DNA of 64,000 bases from Streptococcus oralis subsp. tigurinus AZ_3a (GTDB lineage Bacteria > Bacillota > Bacilli > Lactobacillales > Streptococcaceae): positions 1 to 64,000 of the forward strand of contig AORU01000012.1 in assembly GCA_000344275.1 (NCBI GenBank), written 5' to 3'. Below, one piece after another: positions 18,351 to 27,142 of the stretch (positions within the stretch are counted from its first letter, which is position 1; every line of letters begins with the position of its first letter). The position numbers and the translations under genes were made by a program. The notes under the pieces were generated by a model. It was not told the DNA's origin, made no database searches, and worked only from the letters and a program-made list of their open reading frames with translations.

Positions 18351-19673
18351 ATGAACGAAATTCAAAACAACCAGTGGATTGCCCACTATCGGACGGACCA
18401 ACCACATTTTGGTTTGGAGCGAATGGTAGAACTCCTAGCTTTACGTGGCAATCCCCATCTCAAACTCAAGGTTATCCATATCGGCGGAACAAATGGTAAA
18501 GGTTCAACCATTGCTTTTTTGAAAGAGATGCTGGAAAAGCTAGGTCTGAGAGTAGGGGTGTTCAGCTCGCCCTATCTCATTCATTATACAGATCAGATTA
18601 GCATCAATGGGGAATCTATCCCCGAGGCTAGACTAGAAGCTCTCATGGCAGACTATCAGTCTTTGCTTGAGGGAGAATCGGCTGACAATTTGCAGGGAAC
18701 AACCGAGTTTGAGATTATCACAGCTCTAGCTTATGATTACTTTGCCTCAGAGCAAGTAGATGTGGCTATCATGGAAGTCGGCATGGGTGGTCTTTTGGAT
18801 AGTACTAATGTCTGCCAGCCAATTTTAACAGGAATTACGACTATTGGACTGGATCATGTAGCCCTACTTGGGGACACCTTGGAGGCCATAGCAGAGCAGA
18901 AGGCTGGTATTGTCAAACAAGGAATTCCCTTGGTGACAGGTCATATTGTTCCTGAAGCCTTGACTGTGATCGACCCTATTGCAGAAGCTAAAAATGCGCC
19001 TAGACTTGCCTATGGAAAAGATTATCAGGTTCGTCATCAAGAAAGCGTGGTAGCGGGTGAAATCTTTGATTATACCAGTTCTGTCAGACAAGGTCGCTTT
19101 CAAACAGGTTTGCTTGGTTTACATCAGATAGAGAATGCGGGGATGGCTCTAGCTTTACTTGATACTTTTTGTCAAGAAGATGGTCGAGAACTAGCAAGTA
19201 ATGACTTGATTGCTCAATCTCTGGAAGAAACAAGGTGGCCAGGGCGTTTGGAGGTCGTGTCAAGAGACCCCTTGGTGATTTTGGATGGGGCCCACAATCC
19301 TCATGCTATCAAGGCTTTGTTGGCAACCTTGCAAGAACGCTTTGCGGATTATCATAAGGAAATCCTCTTTACGTGTATTAAAACCAAGGCCTTGGAGGAT
19401 ATGTTGGATTTGCTAGGGGAAATGCCAGATACCGAGCTTACCTTGACACATTTTGACGATAGTCGGGCGACTGATGAAAGCGTGCTGAAAGAGACAGCCA
19501 AGTCTAGAAATCTCAATTACCAAAGTTGGCAGGATTTTCTAGAGCAGAAATTGACAGATAAAAAAGAAGAGAAACAAACAGTTAGGATTGTCACAGGTTC
19601 CTTGTATTTCTTGAGCCAAGTGAGAGCCTATCTGATGGAGAGGAAGAACGAGAATGGATACACAAAAGATTGA
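18351..19673 (+). CDS. folC: Dihydrofolate synthase / folylpolyglutamate synthase
   Basis: This 440-aa ATP-dependent ligase adds glutamate to dihydropteroate and to folates. It carries the Mur-ligase-type P-loop [31 protein letters not shown], the [10 protein letters not shown] loop and [14 protein letters not shown]. The ATG lies 1 nt after the folP stop with no good ribosome site, so translation is probably coupled. Its end overlaps folE by 20 nt. Confidence 0.96.
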   Translation: MNEIQNNQWIAHYRTDQPHFGLERMVELLALRGNPHLKLKVIHIGGTNGKGSTIAFLKEMLEKLGLRVGVFSSPYLIHYTDQISINGESIPEARLEALMADYQSLLEGESADNLQGTTEFEIITALAYDYFASEQVDVAIMEVGMGGLLDSTNVCQPILTGITTIGLDHVALLGDTLEAIAEQKAGIVKQGIPLVTGHIVPEALTVIDPIAEAKNAPRLAYGKDYQVRHQESVVAGEIFDYTSSVRQGRFQTGLLGLHQIENAGMALALLDTFCQEDGRELASNDLIAQSLEETRWPGRLEVVSRDPLVILDGAHNPHAIKALLATLQERFADYHKEILFTCIKTKALEDMLDLLGEMPDTELTLTHFDDSRATDESVLKETAKSRNLNYQSWQDFLEQKLTDKKEEKQTVRIVTGSLYFLSQVRAYLMERKNENGYTKD

Positions 19674-20208
19674 AACGGCTGTAAAAATGATTATTGAGGC
19701 TGTCGGTGAGGATGCTAACCGCGAGGGGTTGCAGGAAACACCTGCTCGTGTAGCCCGTATGTACCAAGAGATTTTTTCAGGTCTTGGCCAAACTGCTGAG
19801 GAACACCTGTCAAAATCTTTTGAGATTATTGATGACAATATGGTAGTGGAAAAGGATATTTTTTTCCACACCATGTGTGAACACCACTTCTTGCCCTTTT
19901 ATGGGAGAGCGCACATTGCCTACATTCCAGATGGACGTGTAGCAGGCTTATCCAAACTTGCCCGTACGGTTGAAGTTTATTCTAAAAAACCACAGATTCA
20001 AGAACGGTTGAATATCGAAGTGGCCGATGCCTTGATGGACTATCTGGGTGCTAAGGGAGCCTTTGTTGTCATTGAGGCGGAGCATATGTGTATGAGCATG
20101 CGTGGTGTCAGAAAGCCAGGCACGGCCACCTTGACGACAGTAGCTCGTGGTCTATTTGAAACAGATAAGGACCTCCGAGACCAGGCTTATCGTTTAATGG
20201 GACTATAA
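19654..20208 (+). CDS. folE: GTP cyclohydrolase I
   Basis: This 184-aa enzyme is the first committed step of folate synthesis, converting GTP to dihydroneopterin triphosphate. Zinc-ligand and active-site segments are visible: [20 protein letters not shown] (Cys and His), [20 protein letters not shown], and the second Cys in [16 protein letters not shown]. It overlaps folC by 20 nt, with an AGGAAGAACGAGA-type ribosome site inside folC. It is followed by a hairpin terminator and then folBK. Confidence 0.97.
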   Translation: MDTQKIETAVKMIIEAVGEDANREGLQETPARVARMYQEIFSGLGQTAEEHLSKSFEIIDDNMVVEKDIFFHTMCEHHFLPFYGRAHIAYIPDGRVAGLSKLARTVEVYSKKPQIQERLNIEVADALMDYLGAKGAFVVIEAEHMCMSMRGVRKPGTATLTTVARGLFETDKDLRDQAYRLMGL

Positions 20209-20212
20209 AAAG

Positions 20213-20234
20213 AATCCGCTTCATGCGGATTTTT
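20213..20234 (+). terminator. Internal terminator between folE and folBK
   Basis: The AATCCGC/GCGGATT stem with a TTCAT loop and five T is a well-formed terminator inside the folate operon. No promoter is visible before folBK, so it should reduce rather than abolish downstream expression. Confidence 0.8.
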
Positions 20235-20250
20235 CTAGAAAGGACTAGTT

Positions 20251-21072
20251 ATGGATCAACTGCAGATTAAAGATTTGGAAATTTTTGCCTATCATGGTCT
20301 TTTTTCTAGTGAGAAGGAATTGGGGCAGAAGTTTGTCGTTTCAGCCATCCTATCCTATGATATGACCCAGGCGGCTACAGACTTGGATTTGACAGCCTCT
20401 GTCCATTACGGAGAACTGTGTCAGCAGTGGACGATTTGGTTTCAGGAAACCATTGAGGACTTGATTGAAACGGTAGCCTACAAACTAGTAGAGCGTACCT
20501 TTGAGACCTATCCTCTGGTTCAAGAGATTGAACTTGAACTCAAAAAACCTTGGGCACCAGTACATTTGCCATTGGATACCTGCTCGGTGACCATTCACCG
20601 TCGTAAGCAGCGAGCCTTTATCGCTCTAGGAAGCAATATGGGGGACAAGCAAGCAAACTTGGAACAAGCTATTGACAAACTACGAGCTCAAGGTATCCAT
20701 ATTCTCAAAGAGTCCAGTGTCTTGGCGACAGAGCCTTGGGGAGGTGTGGAACAGGATAGCTTTGCCAATCAGGTGATTGAAGTAGAAACCTGGCTACCAG
20801 CACCAGTCTTGTTAGAAACATTATTAGCCATTGAGTCAGAAATGGGACGGGTTCGAGAGGTGCATTGGGGGCCTCGTTTGATTGATTTGGACCTACTCTT
20901 TGTGGAGGACCAGATTATTTACACAGACGAGCTCATCTTGCCTCATCCTTATATAGCAGAACGCCTCTTTGTTCTTGAGCCGTTAGTGGAAATAGCTCCC
21001 CATTTTATCCATCCGATCCTAAAGCAACCAATTCGTTACTTGGTTGACCAGTTGGAGCAAGGAAATGCCTAA
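20251..21072 (+). CDS. folBK: Bifunctional dihydroneopterin aldolase / HPPK (SulD type)
   Basis: This is a 273-aa fusion. Residues 1-118 are dihydroneopterin aldolase ([28 protein letters not shown] ... [10 protein letters not shown]). Residues from about 122 are 6-hydroxymethyl-dihydropterin pyrophosphokinase, with [33 protein letters not shown] and [12 protein letters not shown]. The two-domain protein is the form known as SulD in pneumococcus and supplies the FolP substrate. AGAAAGGA precedes the ATG. The stop overlaps the next gene by 8 nt. Confidence 0.96.
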   Translation: MDQLQIKDLEIFAYHGLFSSEKELGQKFVVSAILSYDMTQAATDLDLTASVHYGELCQQWTIWFQETIEDLIETVAYKLVERTFETYPLVQEIELELKKPWAPVHLPLDTCSVTIHRRKQRAFIALGSNMGDKQANLEQAIDKLRAQGIHILKESSVLATEPWGGVEQDSFANQVIEVETWLPAPVLLETLLAIESEMGRVREVHWGPRLIDLDLLFVEDQIIYTDELILPHPYIAERLFVLEPLVEIAPHFIHPILKQPIRYLVDQLEQGNA

Positions 21073-22348
21073 GCTTTCCGAGACCTATAGTAAGTGGAAG
21101 AGTATTGGGGAGGGACTACTTGCTATTGTTTTAGGGCTTCTCTTGATTCGTTTTGGACAAGTTATTCCGCGAATGGGGTACCAGTTGCTGATGGGCTACT
21201 TTTCCTTGTCAGCAGTTTGGCACTTGTTGACTCGCTGGTTTCAGGATAAAAAACGTCGGGAAAATATCTTTGTAACCTTGGCCAAGCTGGTGGTCGCGGC
21301 TCTGGTGTTTGACTCTATCATCTTGCAAGACCTTACCCTCTATCTCCTAGTCTTTGTCATTGCGAGCTACCAGCTGTTTACGGGTGGCATTAGTCTTGTG
21401 ACCTGGTCTCTCTATCGAAAAAATGCTATTCATCCTCGGCTCCATCATCTCTTCGATGCTGTATGGATGATAGGATTTGGGATTTATAGCATCTCTCCTT
21501 TTCACGATGCAGCGAATTTTGAATTGCTCTTGCTTGGGTTTTACTTGCTCATGTTAGGGGCTAGTAGCCTTCGGGACGGTTTCTTTTTTGAAAAGATAGA
21601 AAACAATCCCAAGCTGAAGCGGCGTATGCGAATGACCTTGCCGATCTTTGTGACGGCTCTGATTCCTATCAGCACCTTACGAAAATTAAATGAGTGGCTG
21701 TCAAATCATGAAAGCCAAGAAGGGGAAGTTCATTCGGAAAGAAAAAACGACCAGACGGTCGATCTGGAAATTTTTATCCATACCTCAGAAACCTCCTTCT
21801 TCCTAGCCATGGGACATGTGGATATTTGTTATCAAGGGAAGGTTATTTCCTATGGTTCCTATGACCCCCACTCGGAGCGTTTATTTGGCATGGTTGGAGA
21901 CGGTGTTTTATTTAAGGCCAATCGGGAAAAATACATTGAGCTTTGTAAGAGGGAAAGTCAGAAGACTTTGTTTGCTTATGGTCTGAGTTTGACATACCAA
22001 CAGAAAGTAGCCATCCAAGCTCGTTTAGAAGAAATAGAAGATTTGTTAATTCCTTGGGAGCCGAGCTCTCAGTTGATGAAAAGAAGAGAGGGAGAGGTAA
22101 AGCACACCTACTCCTACCAACTGAAAGAGGAAGCAGATGCGACCCTCTATAAATTCAGCTCATCCGAGTTTAAGACCTACTTTGTTCTCAGTACCAATTG
22201 TGTCTTGCTGGCAGACTCTATCGTAGGAAAAGCTGGGACTGATATATTGAGTCCCCAAGGTTTCATTGTGCCAGGGACTTATCAGGATTACCTTGACTTA
22301 GAGTATACAAAACCAAACGGTCTAGTTGTCAGTCGCTCCATTTATTAG
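21065..22348 (+). CDS. Membrane protein with DUF308-like helices and a papain-like C-terminal domain
   Basis: This 427-aa protein is of unknown function. Residues 15-215 hold about seven hydrophobic helices resembling DUF308/HdeD. After a charged linker (about 215-235), the C-terminal domain (about 238-427) contains GHVDIC (His251), a basic stretch, [21 protein letters not shown] and [11 protein letters not shown] (Cys379). The order His, helix with LxxQQ, then NC resembles DUF4105/Lnb-type permuted papain folds; this is inference from pattern only. ATG 21065 is chosen because AAGGAA precedes it and it overlaps the folBK stop by 8 nt, implying translational coupling to folate genes. Confidence 0.75.
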   Translation: MPKLSETYSKWKSIGEGLLAIVLGLLLIRFGQVIPRMGYQLLMGYFSLSAVWHLLTRWFQDKKRRENIFVTLAKLVVAALVFDSIILQDLTLYLLVFVIASYQLFTGGISLVTWSLYRKNAIHPRLHHLFDAVWMIGFGIYSISPFHDAANFELLLLGFYLLMLGASSLRDGFFFEKIENNPKLKRRMRMTLPIFVTALIPISTLRKLNEWLSNHESQEGEVHSERKNDQTVDLEIFIHTSETSFFLAMGHVDICYQGKVISYGSYDPHSERLFGMVGDGVLFKANREKYIELCKRESQKTLFAYGLSLTYQQKVAIQARLEEIEDLLIPWEPSSQLMKRREGEVKHTYSYQLKEEADATLYKFSSSEFKTYFVLSTNCVLLADSIVGKAGTDILSPQGFIVPGTYQDYLDLEYTKPNGLVVSRSIY

Positions 22349-22354
22349 AAAAAG

Positions 22355-22400
22355 AAAACTCTAGTTCCTCAGCAGTTTGCGCCGAGAAGCTAGAGTTTTT
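22355..22400. terminator. Bidirectional terminator after the folate cluster
   Basis: The 10-bp perfect stem AAAACTCTAG/CTAGAGTTTT has a 25-nt loop, with A and T runs on both flanks. It serves the folate unit and the convergent DUF960 gene, whose stop codon lies at its edge. Confidence 0.8.
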
Positions 22401-22716
22401 AAAATAGGTCATTTTCTTCTGGAAGGAGGATGGTTTCTCTGCCGTCTAGGTCTAAAACAAGGACCCTAGGAGGGTAAAGCGGATCGAAAGGATGATTGAA
22501 ATCAAAATCAATACTAGTCGGAAGGTGCTGACTAGAAAAACGGAAGGTGATGGTCCCCTTATTGTTGAGCAGTTGAAACTCAAGTTCTTCTTCTAATTCA
22601 AAGACATTTTTCAGAAAATGATCGATAATATACCATAAAGAGTCAATGACATCATCAGGCAGGCTGGTCACGACACCAAAACTAGCAGAACGTCTCTGAG
22701 TATTTGTAAAAGCCAT
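22399..22716 (-). CDS. DUF960-family cytoplasmic protein
   Basis: This is a 105-aa acidic protein with the family-typical start MAFTNTQRRSASFGVVTSLPDDVIDSLWYIID and the central FELEEELEFQLLNNKGTITFRF. DUF960 proteins are found across streptococci and staphylococci; no function is known to me. A GGGGAGGGGAC ribosome region lies upstream on the minus strand. It is a single gene divergent from ccpA. Confidence 0.85.
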   Translation of the reverse strand: MAFTNTQRRSASFGVVTSLPDDVIDSLWYIIDHFLKNVFELEEELEFQLLNNKGTITFRFSSQHLPTSIDFDFNHPFDPLYPPRVLVLDLDGRETILLPEENDLF

Positions 22717-22746
22717 AAGAGTCCCCTCCCCCTTTTATTTTTCCTT

Positions 22747-22775
22747 ATCATACAGCAAAATGTCTTAAAAATCAA
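22747..22775 (-). promoter_or_regulatory. Promoter of the DUF960 gene
   Basis: On the minus strand there is TTGATT, a 17-nt spacer and TATGAT. Confidence 0.65.
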
Positions 22776-22844
22776 GAAATCCTACTCGCTTTTTCAAAAT
22801 GAGAATGAAGAATGAAATTTTTTCAAAGTTTCTCTAAAAAATAC

Positions 22845-22906
22845 TTGAAAGTGTTTACAATAAGTGATAAAATGGAGTAAGTAGATGCGTGAAAGCGAAA
22901 TTTTCA
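22845..22906 (+). promoter_or_regulatory. ccpA promoter with cre-like site and a second palindrome
   Basis: TTGAAA (22845-22850), a 17-nt spacer and the extended -10 TGATAAAAT (box at 22868-22873) form the promoter. TTGAAAGTGTTTACA, starting at the -35, matches the cre consensus except for one base of the central CG. A second palindrome TGAAAGCGAAATTTTCA lies downstream of the start at 22890-22906. The arrangement suggests autoregulation. Confidence 0.65.
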
Positions 22907-22924
22907 TTATAGAAAGGAAACGGA

Positions 22925-23935
22925 ATGAACACAGATGATACAGTAACGATTTATGACGTCGCCCGTGAAGCAGGAGTTTCAATGGCAACAGTTAGCCGTG
23001 TCGTTAATGGCAACAAGAATGTTAAAGAGAACACTCGAAAAAAAGTCCTAGAAGTGATTGATCGCTTGGACTATCGTCCAAATGCGGTAGCACGTGGTTT
23101 GGCTAGCAAGAAAACAACGACAGTCGGAGTTGTGATTCCGAATATTACCAATGGTTATTTCTCAACACTTGCTAAGGGGATTGACGACATTGCTGAAATG
23201 TACAAGTATAACATTGTCCTTGCAAATAGTGATGAGGATGATGAAAAGGAAGTTTCAGTGGTCAACACTCTCTTTTCAAAACAAGTCGATGGGATTATCT
23301 TTATGGGCTATCACTTGACTGAAAAGATTCGTTCAGAGTTTTCTCGTTCACGGACACCGGTTGTTCTTGCTGGTACTGTGGATGTAGAACATCAACTTCC
23401 AAGTGTAAATATCGACTACAAACAAGCAACGATTGATGCTGTGAGCTATCTTCTCAAAGAAAATGAGAAAATTGCTTTTGTGAGTGGACCACTCGTCGAT
23501 GATATCAATGGCAAGGTTCGTTTGATCGGTTACAAGGAAGCCTTGAAAAAAGCTGGACATTCTTATAGCGAGGGTTTGGTCTTTGAATCAAAATACAGCT
23601 ATGACGATGGCTATGTCTTGGCAGAACGCTTGATTTCATCACAAGCTACAGCCGCAGTTGTAACAGGTGATGAATTGGCAGCGGGTGTGTTGAATGGTTT
23701 GGCTGACCATGGTGTATCTGTGCCAGAAGAGTTTGAAATCATCACGACAGATGACTCTCAAATTGCACGATTCACTCGTCCAAACTTGACGACTATTGCC
23801 CAACCTCTTTATGACTTAGGTGCTATCAGCATGCGTATGTTGACTAAGATTATGCATAAGGAAGAGTTGGAAGAACGTGAAGTTCTCTTACCTCATGGTT
23901 TGACAGAACGTCGTTCAACACGAAAACGTAAATAG
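22925..23935 (+). CDS. ccpA: Catabolite control protein A (LacI family)
   Basis: This is a 336-aa global regulator of carbon metabolism that binds cre sites with HPr-Ser46-P. The N-terminal LacI helix-turn-helix reads VTIYDVAREAGVSMATVSRVVNG, with hinge helix RPNAVARGLASKKTTTVG. The periplasmic-binding-like core follows with FSTLAKGIDDIAEMYKYN and ITTDDSQIARFTRPNLTTIAQP near the C-terminus. Its likely targets in this window are manLMN and pflA, both with cre-like sites. Confidence 0.97.
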   Translation: MNTDDTVTIYDVAREAGVSMATVSRVVNGNKNVKENTRKKVLEVIDRLDYRPNAVARGLASKKTTTVGVVIPNITNGYFSTLAKGIDDIAEMYKYNIVLANSDEDDEKEVSVVNTLFSKQVDGIIFMGYHLTEKIRSEFSRSRTPVVLAGTVDVEHQLPSVNIDYKQATIDAVSYLLKENEKIAFVSGPLVDDINGKVRLIGYKEALKKAGHSYSEGLVFESKYSYDDGYVLAERLISSQATAAVVTGDELAAGVLNGLADHGVSVPEEFEIITTDDSQIARFTRPNLTTIAQPLYDLGAISMRMLTKIMHKEELEEREVLLPHGLTERRSTRKRK

Positions 23936-23936
23936 A

Positions 23937-23970
23937 AAAAATCAGGGAATCGCGAAGATTTCCTGATTTT
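23937..23970. terminator. Bidirectional terminator between ccpA and the asparaginase gene
   Basis: The 13-14 bp stem AAATCAGGGAATC/GATTTCCTGATTT (one G-U) has a GCGAA loop. T runs are present in both readings. Confidence 0.9.
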
Positions 23971-23988
23971 GTGTTCTAGAGAAGAGGA

Positions 23989-24951
23989 TTAGCCTTCCAT
24001 ATAGTCTTTTAAGGCTTGTCCTTTTAGTCCAGCATTAAGGGCAATTAATAATTTGAGGCGAGCTTTTTGAGCGTTGAGCTCTTTGACAAAGAAAACACCC
24101 GCTCGTTGCAACTGCACCCCTCCACCTTGGTAGGCGTAGACAGGTTCAGCAATACCATTAAAACAACGTGAGACCAAGGCAACTGGGATTCCTTTTTGGA
24201 GGAGATTTTCCAACTTTTGAGCTGTTTCTTTGGGGACATTGCCTGCTCCAAAGGCCTGAATGACTAAGCCATCCAGCTGTTCCAAGTCTAACATATCGAT
24301 CAGCTCGTCTGTCATACCTGCATAGGCTGAGATGATGGGAACTAGACCTTGAATATGCTCGAGATCAAACCGGACACGAGGTTCAGCCGTTTTAAAGTAG
24401 AGGATTTCTTGCTTCATGATAAGGCCAAGTGGTCCATGTGTTGGGGTTTGAAAGGTGCTGACGTTGGTCGTATGAGTTTTGGTAACATACTTGGCTGCGT
24501 GGATCTCGTCGTTCATGACGACCAGTACACCCTTGTCGGCTGCTTTGTCATCGCTGGCAACTCGCAAAGCGCTCAGATAGTTATAAACACCGTCGCTACC
24601 AAGTTCGTTTGAACTACGCATGGCCCCTGTTAGAACGATGGGGATGGGTGGAATTTTCATGGTATCAAGGAAGTAAGCTGTTTCTTCTAAGGTATCTGTA
24701 CCGTGTGTGATGACAACACCATCGTAGTTATCAGCTTCCTCTTTGATTTTATGATAGAGTGCAAGCATATGCTTGGGTTTGATATGGGGACTTGGCAGAT
24801 TAAAAAAGTCTAGGGCATGAACCTCAATCCCTTCAAGCGGATTGGAAACATGGTTCATAGGATTGTCCTGACTAGTTACAACGGCACCAGTGGCGTCTGC
24901 TTGCATGGAAATGGTCCCACCTGTATGCAAAACAAGGATTTTCTTAGGCAT
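23989..24951 (-). CDS. Type I L-asparaginase
   Basis: This is a 320-aa cytoplasmic amidohydrolase (Asn to Asp plus ammonia). The first catalytic Thr is in LHTGGTISM and the second in the ITHGTDTLEETAYFL block, with VLTGAMRSSNELGSDG following. With no signal peptide and about 320 aa it fits the type I cytoplasmic (AnsA) class. It is divergent from the HAD fusion gene with overlapping promoters. Confidence 0.93.
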   Translation of the reverse strand: MPKKILVLHTGGTISMQADATGAVVTSQDNPMNHVSNPLEGIEVHALDFFNLPSPHIKPKHMLALYHKIKEEADNYDGVVITHGTDTLEETAYFLDTMKIPPIPIVLTGAMRSSNELGSDGVYNYLSALRVASDDKAADKGVLVVMNDEIHAAKYVTKTHTTNVSTFQTPTHGPLGLIMKQEILYFKTAEPRVRFDLEHIQGLVPIISAYAGMTDELIDMLDLEQLDGLVIQAFGAGNVPKETAQKLENLLQKGIPVALVSRCFNGIAEPVYAYQGGGVQLQRAGVFFVKELNAQKARLKLLIALNAGLKGQALKDYMEG

Positions 24952-24975
24952 GATTTACTCACTCTTTCTGAAATG

Positions 24976-24991
24976 TGGTATAATCATTGTA
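24976..24991. promoter_or_regulatory. Divergent promoters: asparaginase (-) and HAD fusion gene (+)
   Basis: The plus strand has the extended -10 TGGTATAAT (box at 24979-24984). The minus strand has the extended -10 TGTTACAAT (box at 24986-24991). The boxes are 1 nt apart, so polymerases on the two promoters must exclude each other. Confidence 0.7.
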
Positions 24992-25016
24992 ACACAAAAG
25001 GGGAGAATGGGATAGG

Positions 25017-26411
25017 ATGGAAGTCAAAGCTGTTTTTTTTGATATCGATGGAACGCTAGTCAACGATCGCAAGAGTGTTTTGAAATCCACTAAGGACGCG
25101 ATTAAGATTGTCAAAGAGCAAGGGGTGCTTGTTGGAGTAGCGACAGGACGAGGACCGTTTTTTGTCAAGGAATTGATGGAAGACTTGGACTTGGATTTTG
25201 CGGTGACCTACAATGGCCAATACATTTTTAATAAAGAAAAGGTACTCTTTGCAAGTCCGATTGCTAAGTCAAGCCTGCGTCAACTGATTGCTTATGCAAA
25301 AAAGGAGCGTAAAGAAATCGCTCTTGGAACGGAGCATGCCGTTGTTGGTTCAAAGATTATGTCATTTGGTCTCGGCTCCTTTTCTCAACTGGTTAGTCGT
25401 TTTATTCCGACTGTGCTGACAAGAACTGTTAGCCGTTCCTTTAATCGAATGGTCAGCAAAGCAGTTCCTCAAAAGGAAGACGACCTACTTAACTTGATTA
25501 ACCAACCCATTTATCAAGTTTTGATGCTGATGACGCCAGAAGAATCTGAGAAGGCAGCAGCCGATTTTGACGACTTGAAATTAACTCGAAGCAATCCTTT
25601 TGCAGCAGATATCATAAACCAAGGAAATTCTAAACTAGAAGGCATTCGCCGAGTCGGGAAAGAATATGGCTTTGATCTCAACCAAGTCATGGCCTTTGGT
25701 GATTCAGATAACGATCTGGAAATGTTAGCAGGTGTCGGTATGTCAGTCGCTATGGGAAATGGCAGTAGCAGTGCCAAAGAGGTTGCCAAGCATATTACAG
25801 CAAGCAATCAACAAGATGGCATCCACAAGGCGCTTGAGCACTTTGGCGTTTTAGCTTCAGAAAAAGTGTTTGTCAGTCGGGACTACCACTTTAATAAGGT
25901 CAAGACCTTCCACCACATGATGGATGAACGAACTCAAGAAGAGCCACAAGCATGGGATGTTGAAGGTGCAACCCACCGCGCAGATTTTAAAATTGAAGAA
26001 TTAGTAGAGTTTGTCCGTGCGGCAAGTTCTTCGGAGGAAGAATTCCAAAACTCCCTTGCAAGCATGCATGAGGCACTTGATAAGGCGGCAGAGAAAGTGG
26101 CGAAAAAGACGCCTGCTAAGCAAAATCTGGTCGGTCAAGTGGATGCTTTGATCGATACATTGTATTTCACGTACGGTAGTTTTGTTTTGATGGGAGTGGA
26201 TCCAGAACGCATTTTTGATATTGTCCATGAAGCAAATATGGGGAAGGTCTTCCCTGATGGAAAAGCTCATTTTGACCCAGTTACGCACAAGATTTTAAAA
26301 CCGGATGACTGGGAAGAAAAATATGCTCCAGAACCTGCCATTAAACAGGAGCTACAACGTCAGCTTAAGGCTTATGAGCGACATAAAGAAAGAAATAGAA
26401 ATAATAAGTAA
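25017..26411 (+). CDS. Cof-type HAD phosphatase fused to a MazG/HisE-like pyrophosphohydrolase domain
   Basis: This is a 464-aa two-domain protein. Residues 1-275 are HAD-IIB: FFDIDGTLVNDR (motif I), GVATGRGPF (II), and MAFGDSDNDLEMLAGVG (IV). From about 285 an all-alpha domain carries KIEELVEFV and later QVDALIDTLYFTYGSFVLMG with DIVHEANMGKVF. This pattern of acidic residues is like phosphoribosyl-ATP pyrophosphatase/MazG NTP-PPases. Such a pairing could hydrolyse a non-canonical NTP and then dephosphorylate the NMP; that is inference. The start has a GGGAGAATGGG-type ribosome site. Confidence 0.88.
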   Translation: MEVKAVFFDIDGTLVNDRKSVLKSTKDAIKIVKEQGVLVGVATGRGPFFVKELMEDLDLDFAVTYNGQYIFNKEKVLFASPIAKSSLRQLIAYAKKERKEIALGTEHAVVGSKIMSFGLGSFSQLVSRFIPTVLTRTVSRSFNRMVSKAVPQKEDDLLNLINQPIYQVLMLMTPEESEKAAADFDDLKLTRSNPFAADIINQGNSKLEGIRRVGKEYGFDLNQVMAFGDSDNDLEMLAGVGMSVAMGNGSSSAKEVAKHITASNQQDGIHKALEHFGVLASEKVFVSRDYHFNKVKTFHHMMDERTQEEPQAWDVEGATHRADFKIEELVEFVRAASSSEEEFQNSLASMHEALDKAAEKVAKKTPAKQNLVGQVDALIDTLYFTYGSFVLMGVDPERIFDIVHEANMGKVFPDGKAHFDPVTHKILKPDDWEEKYAPEPAIKQELQRQLKAYERHKERNRNNK

Positions 26412-26412
26412 C

Positions 26413-26437
26413 AAAAAGGAGCTCTAGGCTCCTTTTT
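26413..26437. terminator. Bidirectional terminator between the HAD fusion and usp genes
   Basis: The 10-bp stem AAAAAGGAGC/GCTCCTTTTT has a short loop and T runs in both directions. Confidence 0.9.
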
Positions 26438-26443
26438 TAATAA

Positions 26444-26896
26444 TTATAATGTTTTTTCACTTTCTCTTACGACCAGCAAATCGACTTTTGCATGGCGGAG
26501 AATATATTCAGATGAAGAACCGACTAAGAGGCGTTCAAAGGCATTGAGACCTGTAGCACCAACTAAAATCAAGTCAACATTTTCTGCATCCGGAATCGTC
26601 CGAGCGAGGAGAGTTTTGGGATTTCCCATTTCGATGACGATGTGGATATCCGTTAAACCAGCGTCTTTTGCACGCTTTTCATACTCTTTCATCATGCTTT
26701 CAGCATCGGCTTGGAGTTCTTCGTAAACTTCAGCATCAAAGGTAGATACGCTTTGAAGAGCGCGTGTGTCAATAACATGGACAATGGTGAGCTTGGATTC
26801 ATTGCGTAGAGCAGTGTAAACACCTTTGACGAAAGCCAAGTCCGCTTCTTTAGAACCATCAATTGCGACCATAACATTTTGGTAACGTTGTGCCAT
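26444..26896 (-). CDS. Universal stress protein, UspA family
   Basis: This is a 150-aa cytoplasmic Rossmann-like protein starting YQNVMVAIDGSKEADLAF. It has the ATP-binding-type motif VGATGLNAFERLLVGSSSEYILRHAKVDLLVV, matching the G-x2-G-x9-G(S/T) signature, so it is probably an ATP-binding Usp. An AGGAGG ribosome site lies upstream. It is divergent from alaT. Confidence 0.93.
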   Translation of the reverse strand: MAQRYQNVMVAIDGSKEADLAFVKGVYTALRNESKLTIVHVIDTRALQSVSTFDAEVYEELQADAESMMKEYEKRAKDAGLTDIHIVIEMGNPKTLLARTIPDAENVDLILVGATGLNAFERLLVGSSSEYILRHAKVDLLVVRESEKTL

Positions 26897-27019
26897 AATG
26901 AAACCTCCTGAAATTTTCTTACTTTTATTGTAACCCTTTTCACTAAAGAAGTAAAGTAAAAATCATATTTTAAACCATATTGTTGGTCATAGACTTAGTG
27001 CGTATATAGAAATAAAAGA

Positions 27020-27045
27020 AAAGAGAATTGGTGAGAATTCTCTTT
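27020..27045. other. Orphan perfect hairpin between usp and alaT
   Basis: The 10-bp perfect stem AAAGAGAATT/AATTCTCTTT has a GGTGAG loop and lies between divergent genes. T-rich sequence follows on the plus strand after a few bases. It looks like a terminator but no gene ends here. The rest of 26897-27142 holds only the two gene promoters. Confidence 0.6.
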
Positions 27046-27083
27046 GTCAATGTTTTTTCTTTTGCTTCCTTGTTTATGGAAGC

Positions 27084-27112
27084 TTGTCGCAGCGACTTTC
27101 TAGTGGTATAAT
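27084..27112 (+). promoter_or_regulatory. Promoter of the aminotransferase gene
   Basis: TTGTCG, a 17-nt spacer and the extended -10 TGGTATAAT place the start near 27119, with TTGAGGA before the ATG. Confidence 0.75.
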
Positions 27113-27142
27113 GTTACTATCCTGACGAATTGAGGAAAAAAG

